In this document: positions 21,106-30,912 of the stretch, piece after piece | Numbering within the stretch: the first letter of the stretch is position 1 | Layout: each line of letters begins with the position of its first letter | Notes under the pieces: generated by a model | What the model saw: only the letters and a program-made list of their open reading frames with translations | The model's database searches: none | What the model was told of the DNA's origin: nothing | Origin: Saprolegnia diclina VS20 | Lineage: Eukaryota; Oomycota; Saprolegniomycetes; Saprolegniales; Saprolegniaceae | Length of the DNA stretch: 64,000 nucleotides | Assembly: GCF_000281045.1 (NCBI RefSeq) | Contig: NW_008246105.1 | Location: forward strand, 219,762 to 283,761 | Direction of reading: 5' to 3' | Program-made: the position numbers and the translations under genes

Positions 21106-22173
21106 ATGGCCCCGAACACAACCCTCCGCGCCGACTCGAGCAACATCTCGATCGCGATGCACGTCGACATCCCGGACGCGCTCGACAACCAGCCGGAGCT
21201 CCTCCGCCGCGAGATCTCCAAGGCGCTCGGCTGCGTCGTCTCGGGCTGGGAGAACGTGTCGCCGGCCGACGTGACGATCCAACACCTCAGCGGCGCCATG
21301 ACCAACGTCATCTTTGCGTGCGAGAAGAAGACCCAACACAACCGCAAGGTCCTCCTGCGCATCTACGGCACGGGCACCGACGCGTTCTTTGAGCGCAGCG
21401 AAGAGATGCACGTCTTCCAGCAGCTCTCGCAGTTTGACCTGGGCGTTGGCCTCCTCGGCGAGTTTGACAATGGCCGCGTCGAGACCATGATCGACGGCGC
21501 CACGTGCACGGCCGCCGACATCCGCGACCCGCTCATCTCGACCAAGATTGCGCGCAAGCTCCGCGCCTTCCACGACGTCAACGTCGACATTGACTGCCGC
21601 CCACGCATCCTCAAGAACATCCACAAACTCTTCCGCGACGCCAAGTCCAAGGTCGCTGCCTCCGCTACAATCGCAGTCGACTTTGACGCGTTCGCCCACG
21701 ACATTGCGACGCTCGAGACGATGCTGGCGGCCGTGCCGTCGCCGATCGTGTTTTGCCACAACGACCTGCAGTACGGCAACATCATGCTCTCGAGCAAGAC
21801 GGACGACGTGGTCTTTATCGATTTCGAGTACAGCCACTACAACCCGCGCGGGTACGACCTCGGCAACCACTTTAGCGAGTGGTGCTACAACTACCACGGC
21901 GAGACGCCGCACCTCGGCGACTTTGCGACGTACCCGAGCGTGGACGAGCAGCGGGCGTTCTGCCGCGCGTACTTGGAAGCGGACGGCGCGCCGACCGAGG
22001 CGGACGTGGAGTCACTGCGGAATGAAGCCAACACGTATGCGCTGGCGACGCACCTGTTTTGGTCGTTGTGGGGCTTTATCCAGGCGACGCAGTCGACGAT
22101 CGACTTTGACTTTGAAGCGTACGCCAAGTGTCGCTGGGCGGCGTTCCACAGCCAGCGCCAGGCCACCGTCTAA
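21106..22173 (+). CDS. Choline/ethanolamine kinase, copy 3 (intronless)
   Basis: An uninterrupted 355-residue kinase. I take the ATG at 21106 (MAPNTTLRADSSNISIAMHV); the frame is open further upstream but without family similarity. It has the same blocks as copy 2: QHLSGAMTNVIFACEKKTQ, VGLLGEFDNGRVETMIDG, IVFCHNDLQYGNIML and VVFIDFEYSHYNPRGYDLGN. Copies 1, 2 and 4 have an intron between HLSG or HG and the next block, and another before (V/L)GL(L/I)G. Copy 3 reads straight through both junctions (LSGAMTN, FDLGVGLLG). Its 3' part from MIDGATCTAADIRDP onward is nearly identical to copy 2, ending HSQRQATV before TAA 22171-22173. It is the only complete, single-exon copy and probably functional. 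Confidence 0.93.
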   Translation: MAPNTTLRADSSNISIAMHVDIPDALDNQPELLRREISKALGCVVSGWENVSPADVTIQHLSGAMTNVIFACEKKTQHNRKVLLRIYGTGTDAFFERSEEMHVFQQLSQFDLGVGLLGEFDNGRVETMIDGATCTAADIRDPLISTKIARKLRAFHDVNVDIDCRPRILKNIHKLFRDAKSKVAASATIAVDFDAFAHDIATLETMLAAVPSPIVFCHNDLQYGNIMLSSKTDDVVFIDFEYSHYNPRGYDLGNHFSEWCYNYHGETPHLGDFATYPSVDEQRAFCRAYLEADGAPTEADVESLRNEANTYALATHLFWSLWGFIQATQSTIDFDFEAYAKCRWAAFHSQRQATV

Positions 22174-22434
22174 GTCTCGGCATATGTGTGTATGTGGTAT
22201 TGTCGACTAATATAAGCTATTTGAACTTTTCTACAAGTCTAGTTGTACAATTGTACATACATCTAACGTTAGGCGCAATAAGTTCGATCGTCTTAGAGGC
22301 CTTTGGGTCGAAGTAGGAGGCGTCAGGGTAGCTATCCACACATTTTGCTCGGCCACCACTCACTGCAACACAGGTATCACTTCATCGTGTTATCGTGGGC
22401 AGCATCGGCCTGTCCGACGCGCCAGAGCTGCAGA

Positions 22435-23120
22435 TCACACGCTCGTTTGGCCGTTTTGCGTCAGTCGCATGATCGGGTGGCGCTCGAGCTGGTTCATCTC
22501 TTGAAGGATCTACATGGTGAAGGTCATGGCAAGTTGCACGTTTTAGGTTGTATCGGCTTGGGTACCTTGGCGGTGTTGTAGCGCAGCTCGTGGAATTGCT
22601 GCAGCGGCAGCTCTGTGACGCGGATCGTGCCATCCGTCAATCGGAAGCGGAGCACGACGGTCGGCTGCCAAATGGGCGCAATCGAGCTCGTTGCAACGGT
22701 AATATCGACTCGCCTGTACAGCACCGACGTCGTCTTCATATGCAGTACGGAGTCTCATACACCGCGTACCAGTCCAGTCGGTGCAGGTGCGCGATGGCCG
22801 CACCAGGCGTCCTGGCTTGCAGCTCTGTTGTGTGGCGCAAGATTGCAGCCACAAGCGGTGGAGGAAGGGACGCCTTAGCAATCGCGTCTGTCGCTCCCAC
22901 TAGATCATCGGCGATCTCAGCCAGAAGCGCTCGCATGGCGGTCATTGGCGCGTCGCTTGGCGCGTTGTGTGGCAGCTATCGCGTCGCGCAATGAGCAACG
23001 ATGGCTGTGCATCTAGCGACGCACCTCGTGAACGACCGACGTGAACGATGCTACAGCGTCCACCGCGGGGGTGGCGGCCAGCGCCGCCGCCACCTCATCG
23101 ACTGCTCCTTGCAGGCCCAT
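22435..23120 (-). CDS. COMM domain-containing protein
   Basis: Four small exons read together as a 174-residue protein. Exon 1 (23025-23120) starts MGLQGAVDEVAAALAATP. Exon 2 follows a 49-nt intron (22976-23024) and ends HLHRLDW. Exon 3 begins with the COMM-domain hallmark (L)DWRVDITVATSS and holds TVVLRFRLTDG and LPLQQFHELRYNTAK. Exon 4 is ILQEMNQLERHPIM..., with TGA at 22435-22437. COMMD proteins pair with CCDC22/CCDC93 in the Commander complex for endosomal recycling of membrane proteins and affect NF-kB and cullin ligases in animals. The length (COMMDs are about 160-220 residues) and C-terminal position of the domain fit. A TATA-like TATATAA lies just upstream (minus strand, about 23154-23160). 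The specific paralogue is not assigned. Confidence 0.85.
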
Positions 23121-23439
23121 CGTCAATCGGATTTTGGATCGCACCACCTACGTTATATAGTGTTAGTTTGAAATTCGAGCTCGTGGAAAAGCCAAAGCCG
23201 GAAGCTCCGCATAAGGACCCTTGGTATTAAACCATAGCGAGCAAGGAGCGCGGGTCGACTCTTTGCCTGCTTTAGCGGAGTTGCGCAGTACGATCACGTG
23301 TGTACTCCACGTCGTCGTCCAAGCTCGCTTTGCCCTTCCGCTTGCGTCCGAAGCCTTAGGCTAGAGTCGGCGAAGCTTAGGCCTGGTTCAGATTCATCCA
23401 ATCAAATGACGCGACGTCACATGCAAATACACGGAGACA

Positions 23440-24555
23440 ATGCACCTTGAGATCACAGCAGCACGGATCGCGAGCCTCGCCCAGCCAGAGTCGAGCCTTC
23501 GGGATGACATCGTCAATGTTCTCCAGACGCTTGTGCCTGGGTGGGCGCAGGAGACTGCGATCTCCATCTCGCAGCTGCACGGTACGTCGCCGCTACCTTG
23601 CCGAGACTAGCTAGCCTCGTGTAGGCGGCCAATCCAACACGATGTTTGCCTGCTTGACGACCAATAGCTCGGTCGTCCTTCGCGTGTATGGCCACGGCCT
23701 CGATGCATTCTTGCACCGTGACGAAGAGATCTTTATCTACCGTGCGCTTTCCGAGCAGCATCTTGGGTACGGCAGCATCCACGTTTGGTGGCTAACGTTC
23801 ACCACGATAGCCTCGGGCTCATCGGAACCTTTGAAAATGGACGCATTGAGACCTTTATTGCTGGCCGACCGCTGACTGCGGTGGATCTTCGAGCGCCGGC
23901 GATGTTCACCAAGGTCGCGCGCCGCTTCCGAGTCTTCCACGGTGTCGACATCGCGATCGACCGGGTGCCGCGGCTGCTCGATACGATTGACGAGTGGCTG
24001 CGTCTCGCACAGAACGTGGTGACGCCAACACCTGTGGACTTTGACGCGTGGACGCTCGGGTGGGCGCGCTTGCAGGCTCTCGTGCGGTCCGTGCCGTCGC
24101 CGATCGTGTTTTGCCACAACGACCTCAACTGCAGCAACATCATGCTGTCGAGCGAGACAAATGATGTGGTCTTTATTGACTTTGAGTACAGCCACTACAA
24201 CCCGCGCGGCTTTGACATTGGCAACCACTTTGCCGAGTGGTGCTACTTTATGCACGGGCCGCCCGACGAAGTCGGCGACGTCGCCATGTACCCCAGCGAG
24301 GCGGACCAGCGGGCGTTCTGCGCCGCGTACTTGAAAAGCGCGGACGAAGCGGCGATTGAAGCTCTCCGACTTGAAGCCAATGTCTATGCACTGGCGGCGC
24401 ATCTCTACTGGGCGACGTGGGCGATCGTGCAGTCGCCCAAGTCGTCGCCGGCCTTCGACTATTTTGCGTACGGCATTGGTCGCTGGGCCCTTTTTCAAGC
24501 CCAAGAAGAAGCTGTCACCGCGGCTGTGCATGCTTCCATGTCGACGCCACAATAA
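23440..24555 (+). CDS. Choline/ethanolamine kinase, copy 4 (divergent)
   Basis: Three exons, start ATG 23440 (MHLEITAARIASLAQPESSL), stop TAA 24553-24555. Intron 1 splits the HG|GQSNTMFACL junction and intron 2 the EQHLG|LGLIGTF junction, the same sites as in copies 1 and 2. The catalytic motifs are intact: IVFCHNDLNCSNIML and VVFIDFEYSHYNPRGFDIGN, then FAEWCYFMHGP. The protein is clearly homologous to copies 1-3 but diverged throughout, including exon 3, so it has not taken part in the homogenisation of the others. A CCAAT box and a TGACG-CGA-CGTCA inverted repeat (23407-23419) lie just upstream. The head-group substrate cannot be decided from sequence alone. Confidence 0.9.
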
Positions 24556-24812
24556 GCATTCGAGAAGACACGCCTAACTCATGCACTCGAATCGAATGAG
24601 ATTCCCAGTCGGCAATAGCGTATACGAAGGCCACGTATATGAAGGCCATGAAGGCTCGCTTGGGCGAAGGGTTGGCCGTCGTATAAGCACACGATCGCAT
24701 CCAGGAGGTCGAAGATTCTCAATGAGCAGGCGCGATCTAGAATACAAAAGTTGGATCTTTCGAGAGAGGCGTGCTTTGCCAAGCGTCCGAGGGCACCGAA
24801 TCCGACGCTCGT

Positions 24813-26313
24813 ATGGACGCGACAGACTTTGACATTGATGACGACGTCGAGATCGACCTCGAGAAGCTCCCGCCGGACGAGCGCGAGGCCATCATGTCTC
24901 GGGTGACGCCCGACGACAGCACGCCGGTGGACGCCTTCTCGCTCGGCCAAAACGACCTTCGGCGCGAGGTACGTAGCGGGGTGTCGACGAGAGCTGAGCC
25001 GTCGCCGGTAGCTCATTGACCGCGGGATTCAGCCCAAAGGCTTCTTCAACGACGACGCCGCGCGGCTCCAAGAAGAATTCAACTCGGAGCACAGCGCGGA
25101 GCGCGACTCGCGCATGAAGCAAAAGATTCAAGTGCATTTCCCTGTACGCGTGCGACTCGACTCTTCACGTACACGTTGTAGACGGCGGCGCGCAACTACC
25201 TGCGCGAAACCATCAAGCGCAAGCGGCAACAGCGCGAGACCGAGCTCAGCGAAGAGATCGCCGAGATCGCCAACAACCCCAAGCTCGAAGTCTGGCTGGA
25301 CCTTGTCAAGGCCAATACAACGCCGATGGAAGCCCAATTTCGCGTCAACTCGGTCGCTACCCGCGCCCTCTCCAAAGTGTTGCCGTTCAATTTGAGTTTG
25401 CGCGCGCTCAATCTGAGCGGCAACCAGCTCGACGACATGGCTGGAAAAGTATGCAGATCCGAGTTTGTTTCGTGAATTTGACGTATCGAGTAGGCCATTG
25501 CAAACGTTTTGCGGCGCAACACATCTCTGCAAAAGCTTGAAGCCGAAAGCAACAACTTTGGCCCGATGACCATGAAGGAGCTTGCGGCGGCGCTCGCGGT
25601 GAACGAAGGTCCAGTGCCATTGCTAGCCGCGCGTAGATGCATCAATGATCGCTAGGTCTCACGTCCTTGAGCTTGGAGAGCAATCCACTGACGGCGGACG
25701 AGACCGACTTTTCGGGCATTGCTGCATTCGGCGCGATGCTCGCCAAAAATGCGACGCTGACGAGCGTGAACCTCTGGCGCACGCGCTTGGGCGTCGAGGG
25801 AGGCAAGGTATCTTATACGATTGCTTCGTGTGAAAGGGATCGACAGGACTGTAGGCGCTCGTGAAAGGCCTCTACAACAACAGCAGTGTTCTCTGCCTCG
25901 ACGTTGGCAACAACAAGATTGCGCTCTCGGACGCCAACTTGATTTCCAAGCGCCTCACCGAAAACATTGACGCGGCCGACGTCGTCCAGCGCAAGCGCGG
26001 GCTCATGAAGAAAGGGCAAATGAACGCTGCGGAGCGTGAGCGCAAGCGCAACGAAGACCGCAAAAAGCAAGAAGAACATGTACGGTAAACGGTATCGGAG
26101 CCTGGGATTTAGCAGGTGCATTAGGAGCAATGGCTGGACGACCGCGCCAAGGAGCGGTCGAGTGACCGCGAAAGAATGGAGGCCGAACGCCAGCGCCAAG
26201 CGCGAGAAGACGACGACCGCATGCGCCAAATGGCGTGGCGAAAGCAAGCCGAGTTCCAAGCCAAGCTCGAGCTCGAGAAGAAGAAGAAGACCAAGGGGAA
26301 AAAGAAAAAGTAA
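24813..26313 (+). CDS. Leucine-rich repeat protein with charged coiled-coil tail
   Basis: ATG 24813 (MDATDFDIDDDVEIDLEKL), about seven exons, TAA at 26311-26313. An acidic N-terminus and a Lys/Arg/Glu helical region (NYLRETIKRKRQQRETELSE) precede RNI-type LRRs: LSLRALNLSGNQLDDMAGK, LTSLSLESNPLTADETDF, TLTSVNLWRTRLGVEGGK and VLCLDVGNNKIALSDANL. The C-terminus is a long charged coiled coil ending KKKKTKGKKKK. Such LRR plus coiled-coil proteins are often cytoskeletal or axonemal in zoosporic organisms, but I see no motif that fixes the function. Introns are about 45-60 nt. Exon edges near the HEE/EQWLDD junction (26090-26125) are approximate. Confidence 0.8.
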
Positions 26314-26535
26314 ATAATTGCTCAACAACCAAGCGAGGGTTGGTCAAGGACAGCTTTGCACGATGCCGCAAAGCCCACAACATGCAATTGCAAGATCCAA
26401 AAGCGCGCGATGCCATTGGTTAAAATGGTTGCCATCGGGGCCAATGGCAAGGCATCCGATTGGCGTTTGCTTGTATCCGGACAAGAAACGATCCAAAATG
26501 CCATCCGCAGATTCGCAATCCACGAGGACGACGAG

Positions 26536-28180
26536 ATGGGCAAGTCCGGGAAGAAGCACCACGGGACGAGTCGCTTCGACGCCCACCATCGCCGGCGCCT
26601 GAGCGAGGTAGACACAAGCACATGGCTCCATGAGACTCATGCAGCCTTTAGGAAGGGAAGCGTCTCCTCCGCCATGCGTTCTCGCACGACGGCGATGAGG
26701 AAGACGTCCGGTCGGTCGAGGCAGTGAGCAACCTCACGAACCGTGACGCTGAAAGCTCCGAGTCGGAGCTCGACAGCTTTGACGAGTGGAAGGGCGGCCA
26801 TGGCAAGTCCAAGGACGCCAAGGAGGCGCTTCATGACCTCGTCGAGGAGCTGGAAGAGAAGCGGGACGAGACGCGGATCGCAGCTCTCGAGAAGGTGCGA
26901 GCACCGAAATTGATGTGTACCCACACGACTCGTAGCTGAATGTATTGCTCTGTGCGTCGGCACTGACGCAAGAAGTGGGCGGTATCAAGTCGCGGCTCGT
27001 CACGGCCGCGTTGGCGTGCTTGAAGAAGCGGCATCCCGAGTCAGCCGTGCTCTGCTTGCGCTTCTTGGCCCTTGTATCGATCACGTTGGGTTCGGACGAA
27101 GAGGCTTACTACAACGGTGCGATTGTCATGGCCTTGTAAAGGCTGAAGCGTCATATCCTGCCCTAGGCGTGCTGCAGCCGCTTCGCCGGACGGTCACAGA
27201 CAAGTGCGACACCGAGCTACGCGTCGAAGCAATCTACGCACTGAGCATTTCCGTGTTTATGTGCACGAACGAAGACCAGCCCAAGTGGGAGGTGCTGGAG
27301 CTCCTCGGGTCGATCCTCACGGGCCGCCACGTGGAGAAGGACGACAACGATAGCATTGGCAGCGACGACGACCAGCGCGACGAGAGCGACGACGGGCTCA
27401 ACGACGACCCGACCTTCAAAGTGGCTGCCATCGAGTGTTGGGCCTTCTTGCTGAGCTGTTTCAACCCGTCGCAGATCGTGCCGATGATCTACGACCAAAG
27501 CTCGATCATCGCCGATCACATCGTGGCGCTGGTCGACATGGTGCAAGCGGGCGAAGACACAACGGTGCGCGCCATGGCCAGTGAGGCGCTAGCACTCGTT
27601 ATCGAGTACAAGTACGCGATCGCGCAGTCGTCGTGGTCGTACGATCAAGAGTCGTCGTCCAGTCCCATCTCGGGGCTCATTCCCAAGATCCAGGTACGCA
27701 CCTTCTTTGCAGTTCAATGACCTTGTTGCTGCGGTCTAGTCGTTCATGAAGGAGTCGGGCAAGACGATCGGAAAGAAGAACCGCAAGACGCAGCGCTCGA
27801 CGTTCAAGGAGGTGCTCGAGACGCTGGAAACAGGTGCTTGTCTGCCTTTGAGACAAATGCTATAGCGCGTCGGGGGCGTAGGCGTCGGACCGCAGGAGCG
27901 AGACATGCACGTCGAGGACGAACTCATCGAAGTCAGCACGTGGTGCCGGCTCTTCCAGGCGGACGTGCTTCGTCGCGTGCTCGCGACAGGCTTCCAAGTG
28001 CATTTGATGCAGAACGATGTGTTGCGCGAGATCTTTCAAGTGCGTGGCCACGGCCAAGCCAAGTACAACATGATGTCGACGGCCGACAAGCGCGCGGGGC
28101 ACAAGACAAAGGCGCGCAGCCTGCGGGCGTCGATCGCCATGCGCCGTCGCGCGCAAAACTCGTTTCTTTATACCGAGTAA
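26536..28180 (+). CDS. Interferon-related developmental regulator (IFRD) family protein
   Basis: Start ATG 26536 (MGKSGKKHHGTSRFDAHHRR), matching the Lys-rich start of the family; stop TAA at 28180. After a 44-nt intron come EGKRLLRHAFSHDGDEED and an acidic stretch, then ARM/HEAT-like helical repeats (LVTAALACLKKRHPESAVLC, LPLRRTVTDKCDT-type blocks, FKVAAIECWAFLLSCF). The conserved C-terminal region has LIEVSTWCRLFQADVLRRVL, LREIFQVRG and ADKRAGHKTKARSLRASIA. Animal IFRD1/2 act as transcriptional co-regulators and, as shown more recently for IFRD family members, bind inactive ribosomes; any such role here is inferred. About seven introns. Identification rests on the overall pattern, especially the C-terminal block. 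Confidence 0.8.
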
Positions 28181-28508
28181 TGGCTCCAGACCCAAGGCGG
28201 TCGTTGCCTGTAGTACATTGTCTATCGTCGACTTCACAGAAGCCGGGCACATTACACGAGGTTGATCCAGCAACATGTTGGCTACAGCACCTCTATCCAG
28301 GAGTAATGATCCATGAGGTCGACGAGTCATGGATTTGGCCAAGGTCTAGTGCAGGCAGTGGCATCAAGGAAGCAAGCTCGGGTGTTATTCGACTGCGTGC
28401 AACTCTGTAGTCGAATGAGCAACTCACTTTTTCGTTATAATCGTGGGGCATGCAAAGGTATGGAGTATCTAGTCGTCTCGACAGTCATGCTCGAGACCGA
28501 GCGGAGAG
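28181..28508. other. Short convergent intergenic region
   Basis: The 3' space between the IFRD-family gene and the convergent TMEM184-like gene. No feature recognised. Confidence 0.4.
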
Positions 28509-29462
28509 TTAGACCTTGTGCTGCGGCGACGCTGGCGCAGGGCTAAACTCGGATTCGGGAAGGCGGTCGAGCGACTTGCTGCCGCGAATCGGGTTCTCCG
28601 CGACGTCCCAGAAGCGCCACCACGGTGCGCGGGGCGTGTCGGCGATCGCAAACGATGCTGGCGCCGACACTGCGTAAAATGCGATCGAGAGGAGGAGCAC
28701 CTCGAGCACGCACGCGCTCCAGTACACCTCCAAGTGCGACGGCGTCCTCGCGTCCTCGTCAATATAAGTGTAGATGGTCCACTGCATGACCGAGAGCAGC
28801 AGCAGCGTCTTGACAACGATGAACTTGAGCTCGGCATGGAATGATGCAGGAAGCTCGACGCGGAGACGCCGCAGCGTTCGCACGACGGACATGACCGCGG
28901 CGATGAGGAAGAGGAGGTTGCCAACCGCAATGACGGTGCGAATCGCCTTGGTCGGATTCGACTCGGGGTGCAGAAGCGAGAGCGCGACGGCCATGCACGG
29001 GCGCGCCAGCACAAAGAGACAGAGAATGCGTCGGTAGACGTTGTAGTGTCGTTGCGCCGACGCCAAGGACGTACTACTCGCGTCGTCGGAGCCGTTGCTG
29101 GCAAACTGGGCAAACAAGCGCACGGCGTGCGTCGTGCCACCGACTTGAACGACGAGGAGCGCAAAGAACGAAAGGAGCACGATGCCTTCGAGGAGACCCG
29201 CGATAAAGTGGCCAACCGCTTCTTGGATCTCAGTCAGCGTTTCACTCCGATACACGATTTGCCATAGAAAGTTCAGAAAGTACGCGCCCCCCGTGATGAG
29301 AAACGTGAGCGCGAGGCGCAGCATAATGGTCTGCGAGTAGGCGTCGTGGCGCTGGCGGCGGTGACGCGCGACGTTCAGGCCAAAGACCGCGCCGATGAGC
29401 AGCAGCAGCGTCGTGTTGACGCCGAGAAGCACCGACGACTCGGTGGTCCACTCTGCTGCCAT
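28509..29462 (-). CDS. TMEM184/OST-alpha-like multi-pass membrane protein
   Basis: A single exon of 317 residues from ATG 29462 (MAAEWTTESSVLLGVNTTLL). Upstream in-frame sequence lacks an ATG. About seven hydrophobic segments are visible. Two blocks resemble the organic solute transporter alpha/TMEM184 family: LLEGIVLLSFFALLVVQVGG, in the place of the family YEA..IY.FL.L...YLGG, and LKFIVVKTLLLLSVMQW, in the place of KF..VK.V.F.S.WQ. Between them lie YNVYRRILCLFVLARP and a Glu/Arg-rich loop. The C-terminus is cytosolic, Pro/Ser-rich and ends SPQHKV. Transport of organic solutes is only a family-based inference. The length fits a compact family member. Confidence 0.6.
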   Translation of the reverse strand: MAAEWTTESSVLLGVNTTLLLLIGAVFGLNVARHRRQRHDAYSQTIMLRLALTFLITGGAYFLNFLWQIVYRSETLTEIQEAVGHFIAGLLEGIVLLSFFALLVVQVGGTTHAVRLFAQFASNGSDDASSTSLASAQRHYNVYRRILCLFVLARPCMAVALSLLHPESNPTKAIRTVIAVGNLLFLIAAVMSVVRTLRRLRVELPASFHAELKFIVVKTLLLLSVMQWTIYTYIDEDARTPSHLEVYWSACVLEVLLLSIAFYAVSAPASFAIADTPRAPWWRFWDVAENPIRGSKSLDRLPESEFSPAPASPQHKV

Positions 29463-30331
29463 GAAACTACAATCTTTGCAACTGGAATAAAGATCGGCCG
29501 CCAAGGAGTCGGTCGCTTCCCAAAGGCAATATCAATTCCGACAGGCTCTGGCGCCCCATTGGCCAATTCCGGTGTACGATCGGGATCGGTTGGGGATAGG
29601 GCACAGCCGTTTTCAAAAATTTGCGATTTGCGCTCTGATCTGCGCTTGCGGTTAATTGCAATGTGCTTGGTACCAGTAATCAAAAGGGTCGAAGAAATAT
29701 ATTCTTCAAGCTATTCTTCACAGCATAAACAACCGGTGGAGCGGGCTACATTAACGCTATTCGTACACGAGCGCTCCGCCTCCTCGGCAGCTCCTCGGCA
29801 GCGCGACGAATTAAGAGGGCAAGTGCTTCTCTGGCCTCTTTCGTCCACGATCAACTGGCCCCCAATGTGATATGTCAACGCCGGCGGTCGCTGCGGCAAT
29901 TGGTTAACTTGACTTTTGATTGTCAACGGCGGAGCTTCGTTTCCTGCAGTATTTCCCGCCATGAGTGGCGTAACTACAGCGCGAAACCGTTATTCTCTCA
30001 ATTCAAATACCTCTCAGACTGGTTGTTTTTCGTATATTAAAGGATAAGGGTTTAACAAAGGCATTTGATTGGTGCATCCGGATACGATCCCGACCAGTCG
30101 TTTGGCAGCGAGGCCGCGTAGGATGATCAGTTTGCAATTTCCGCCATCTAGACAGTAGCAAGTCGTGCGCTCGTCCAACAACCCGCGGGATGTTCTTAGT
30201 CATCAAATGGGCATAGAACGCAGCACATAGCGAAGGCGTATGAGGTCGACAGGTGTGCTCGTGTACATCTTCCAACGCTCTGTAAAGGGCGGTTGACTCT
30301 GTATGCCACATATATATCGGAAGTCTAGTCT

Positions 30332-30390
30332 GCAGATTACACTCTGTGTTCAATCGTTCCCATGATTGTCTCCAATTTTTCAGTCTGCAA
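30332..30390 (+). repeat. Palindromic direct repeat, copy A
   Basis: About 59 bp. The left arm is GCAGATTACACTCTGTGTTC followed by AATC. The right arm is ATGATTGTCTCCAATTTTTC followed by AGTCTGCAA. GCAGA/TCTGC and CAATC/GATTG are inverted pairs, so the element can fold. The central 6 bases (GTTCCC) differ from copy B. Confidence 0.8.
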
Positions 30391-30599
30391 GAGCCACGGG
30401 ACTATACTCACTGGCAGTCTCCTCCAATGAGGCAGCTGGTCTTTTTGTTCCTACATTCTACAATACATTGTGTCGTGCTACTCGAAGTGAGGAAACTCTT
30501 GATGTTGATCCCAGCGTGATTTAAACATTGACTACAATTCTCTGATCGATTCTACTACGACCGCTTCTCCTGAATTAGAAACTAGTTAGTCGCCACTCC

Positions 30600-30657
30600 G
30601 CAGATTACACTCTGTGTTCAATCCTGAAATGATTGTCTCCAATTTTTCAGTCTGCAA
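30600..30657 (+). repeat. Palindromic direct repeat, copy B
   Basis: Arms identical to copy A by eye, in the same orientation, 268 bp downstream, with a central CTGAA replacing GTTCCC. Flanking bases outside the arms do not match copy A, so the element has sharp ends. Confidence 0.8.
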
Positions 30658-30912
30658 CATTAACGCCTTGGGTCGTCATGGACGCTGCTACGGTCATCGT
30701 AGAAGATGTTCTCGGTCCTCCGCTACAATCTCATAAATCTATAATCGAATCTTCTCGTACTGATCAATAATCGATTTGCCCAATGCTCGATGTCCTCATA
30801 CCAACATGACAACTCATCGGAGAAGGAAGAAACAACGAGCGACTACAGTCGTTATTATTTGTACTCTATTTGGACGCAATAGCGTTGATCATGTACAAAG
30901 CAGAGAGGGCGT

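Larger units (their letters stand above)
29463..30912. other. Gene-free region with a duplicated palindromic element
   Basis: About 1.45 kb with no supported coding frame. It contains the two repeat copies listed separately (30332-30390 and 30600-30657) and AT-rich sequence. I see no transposase remnant. Confidence 0.5.
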
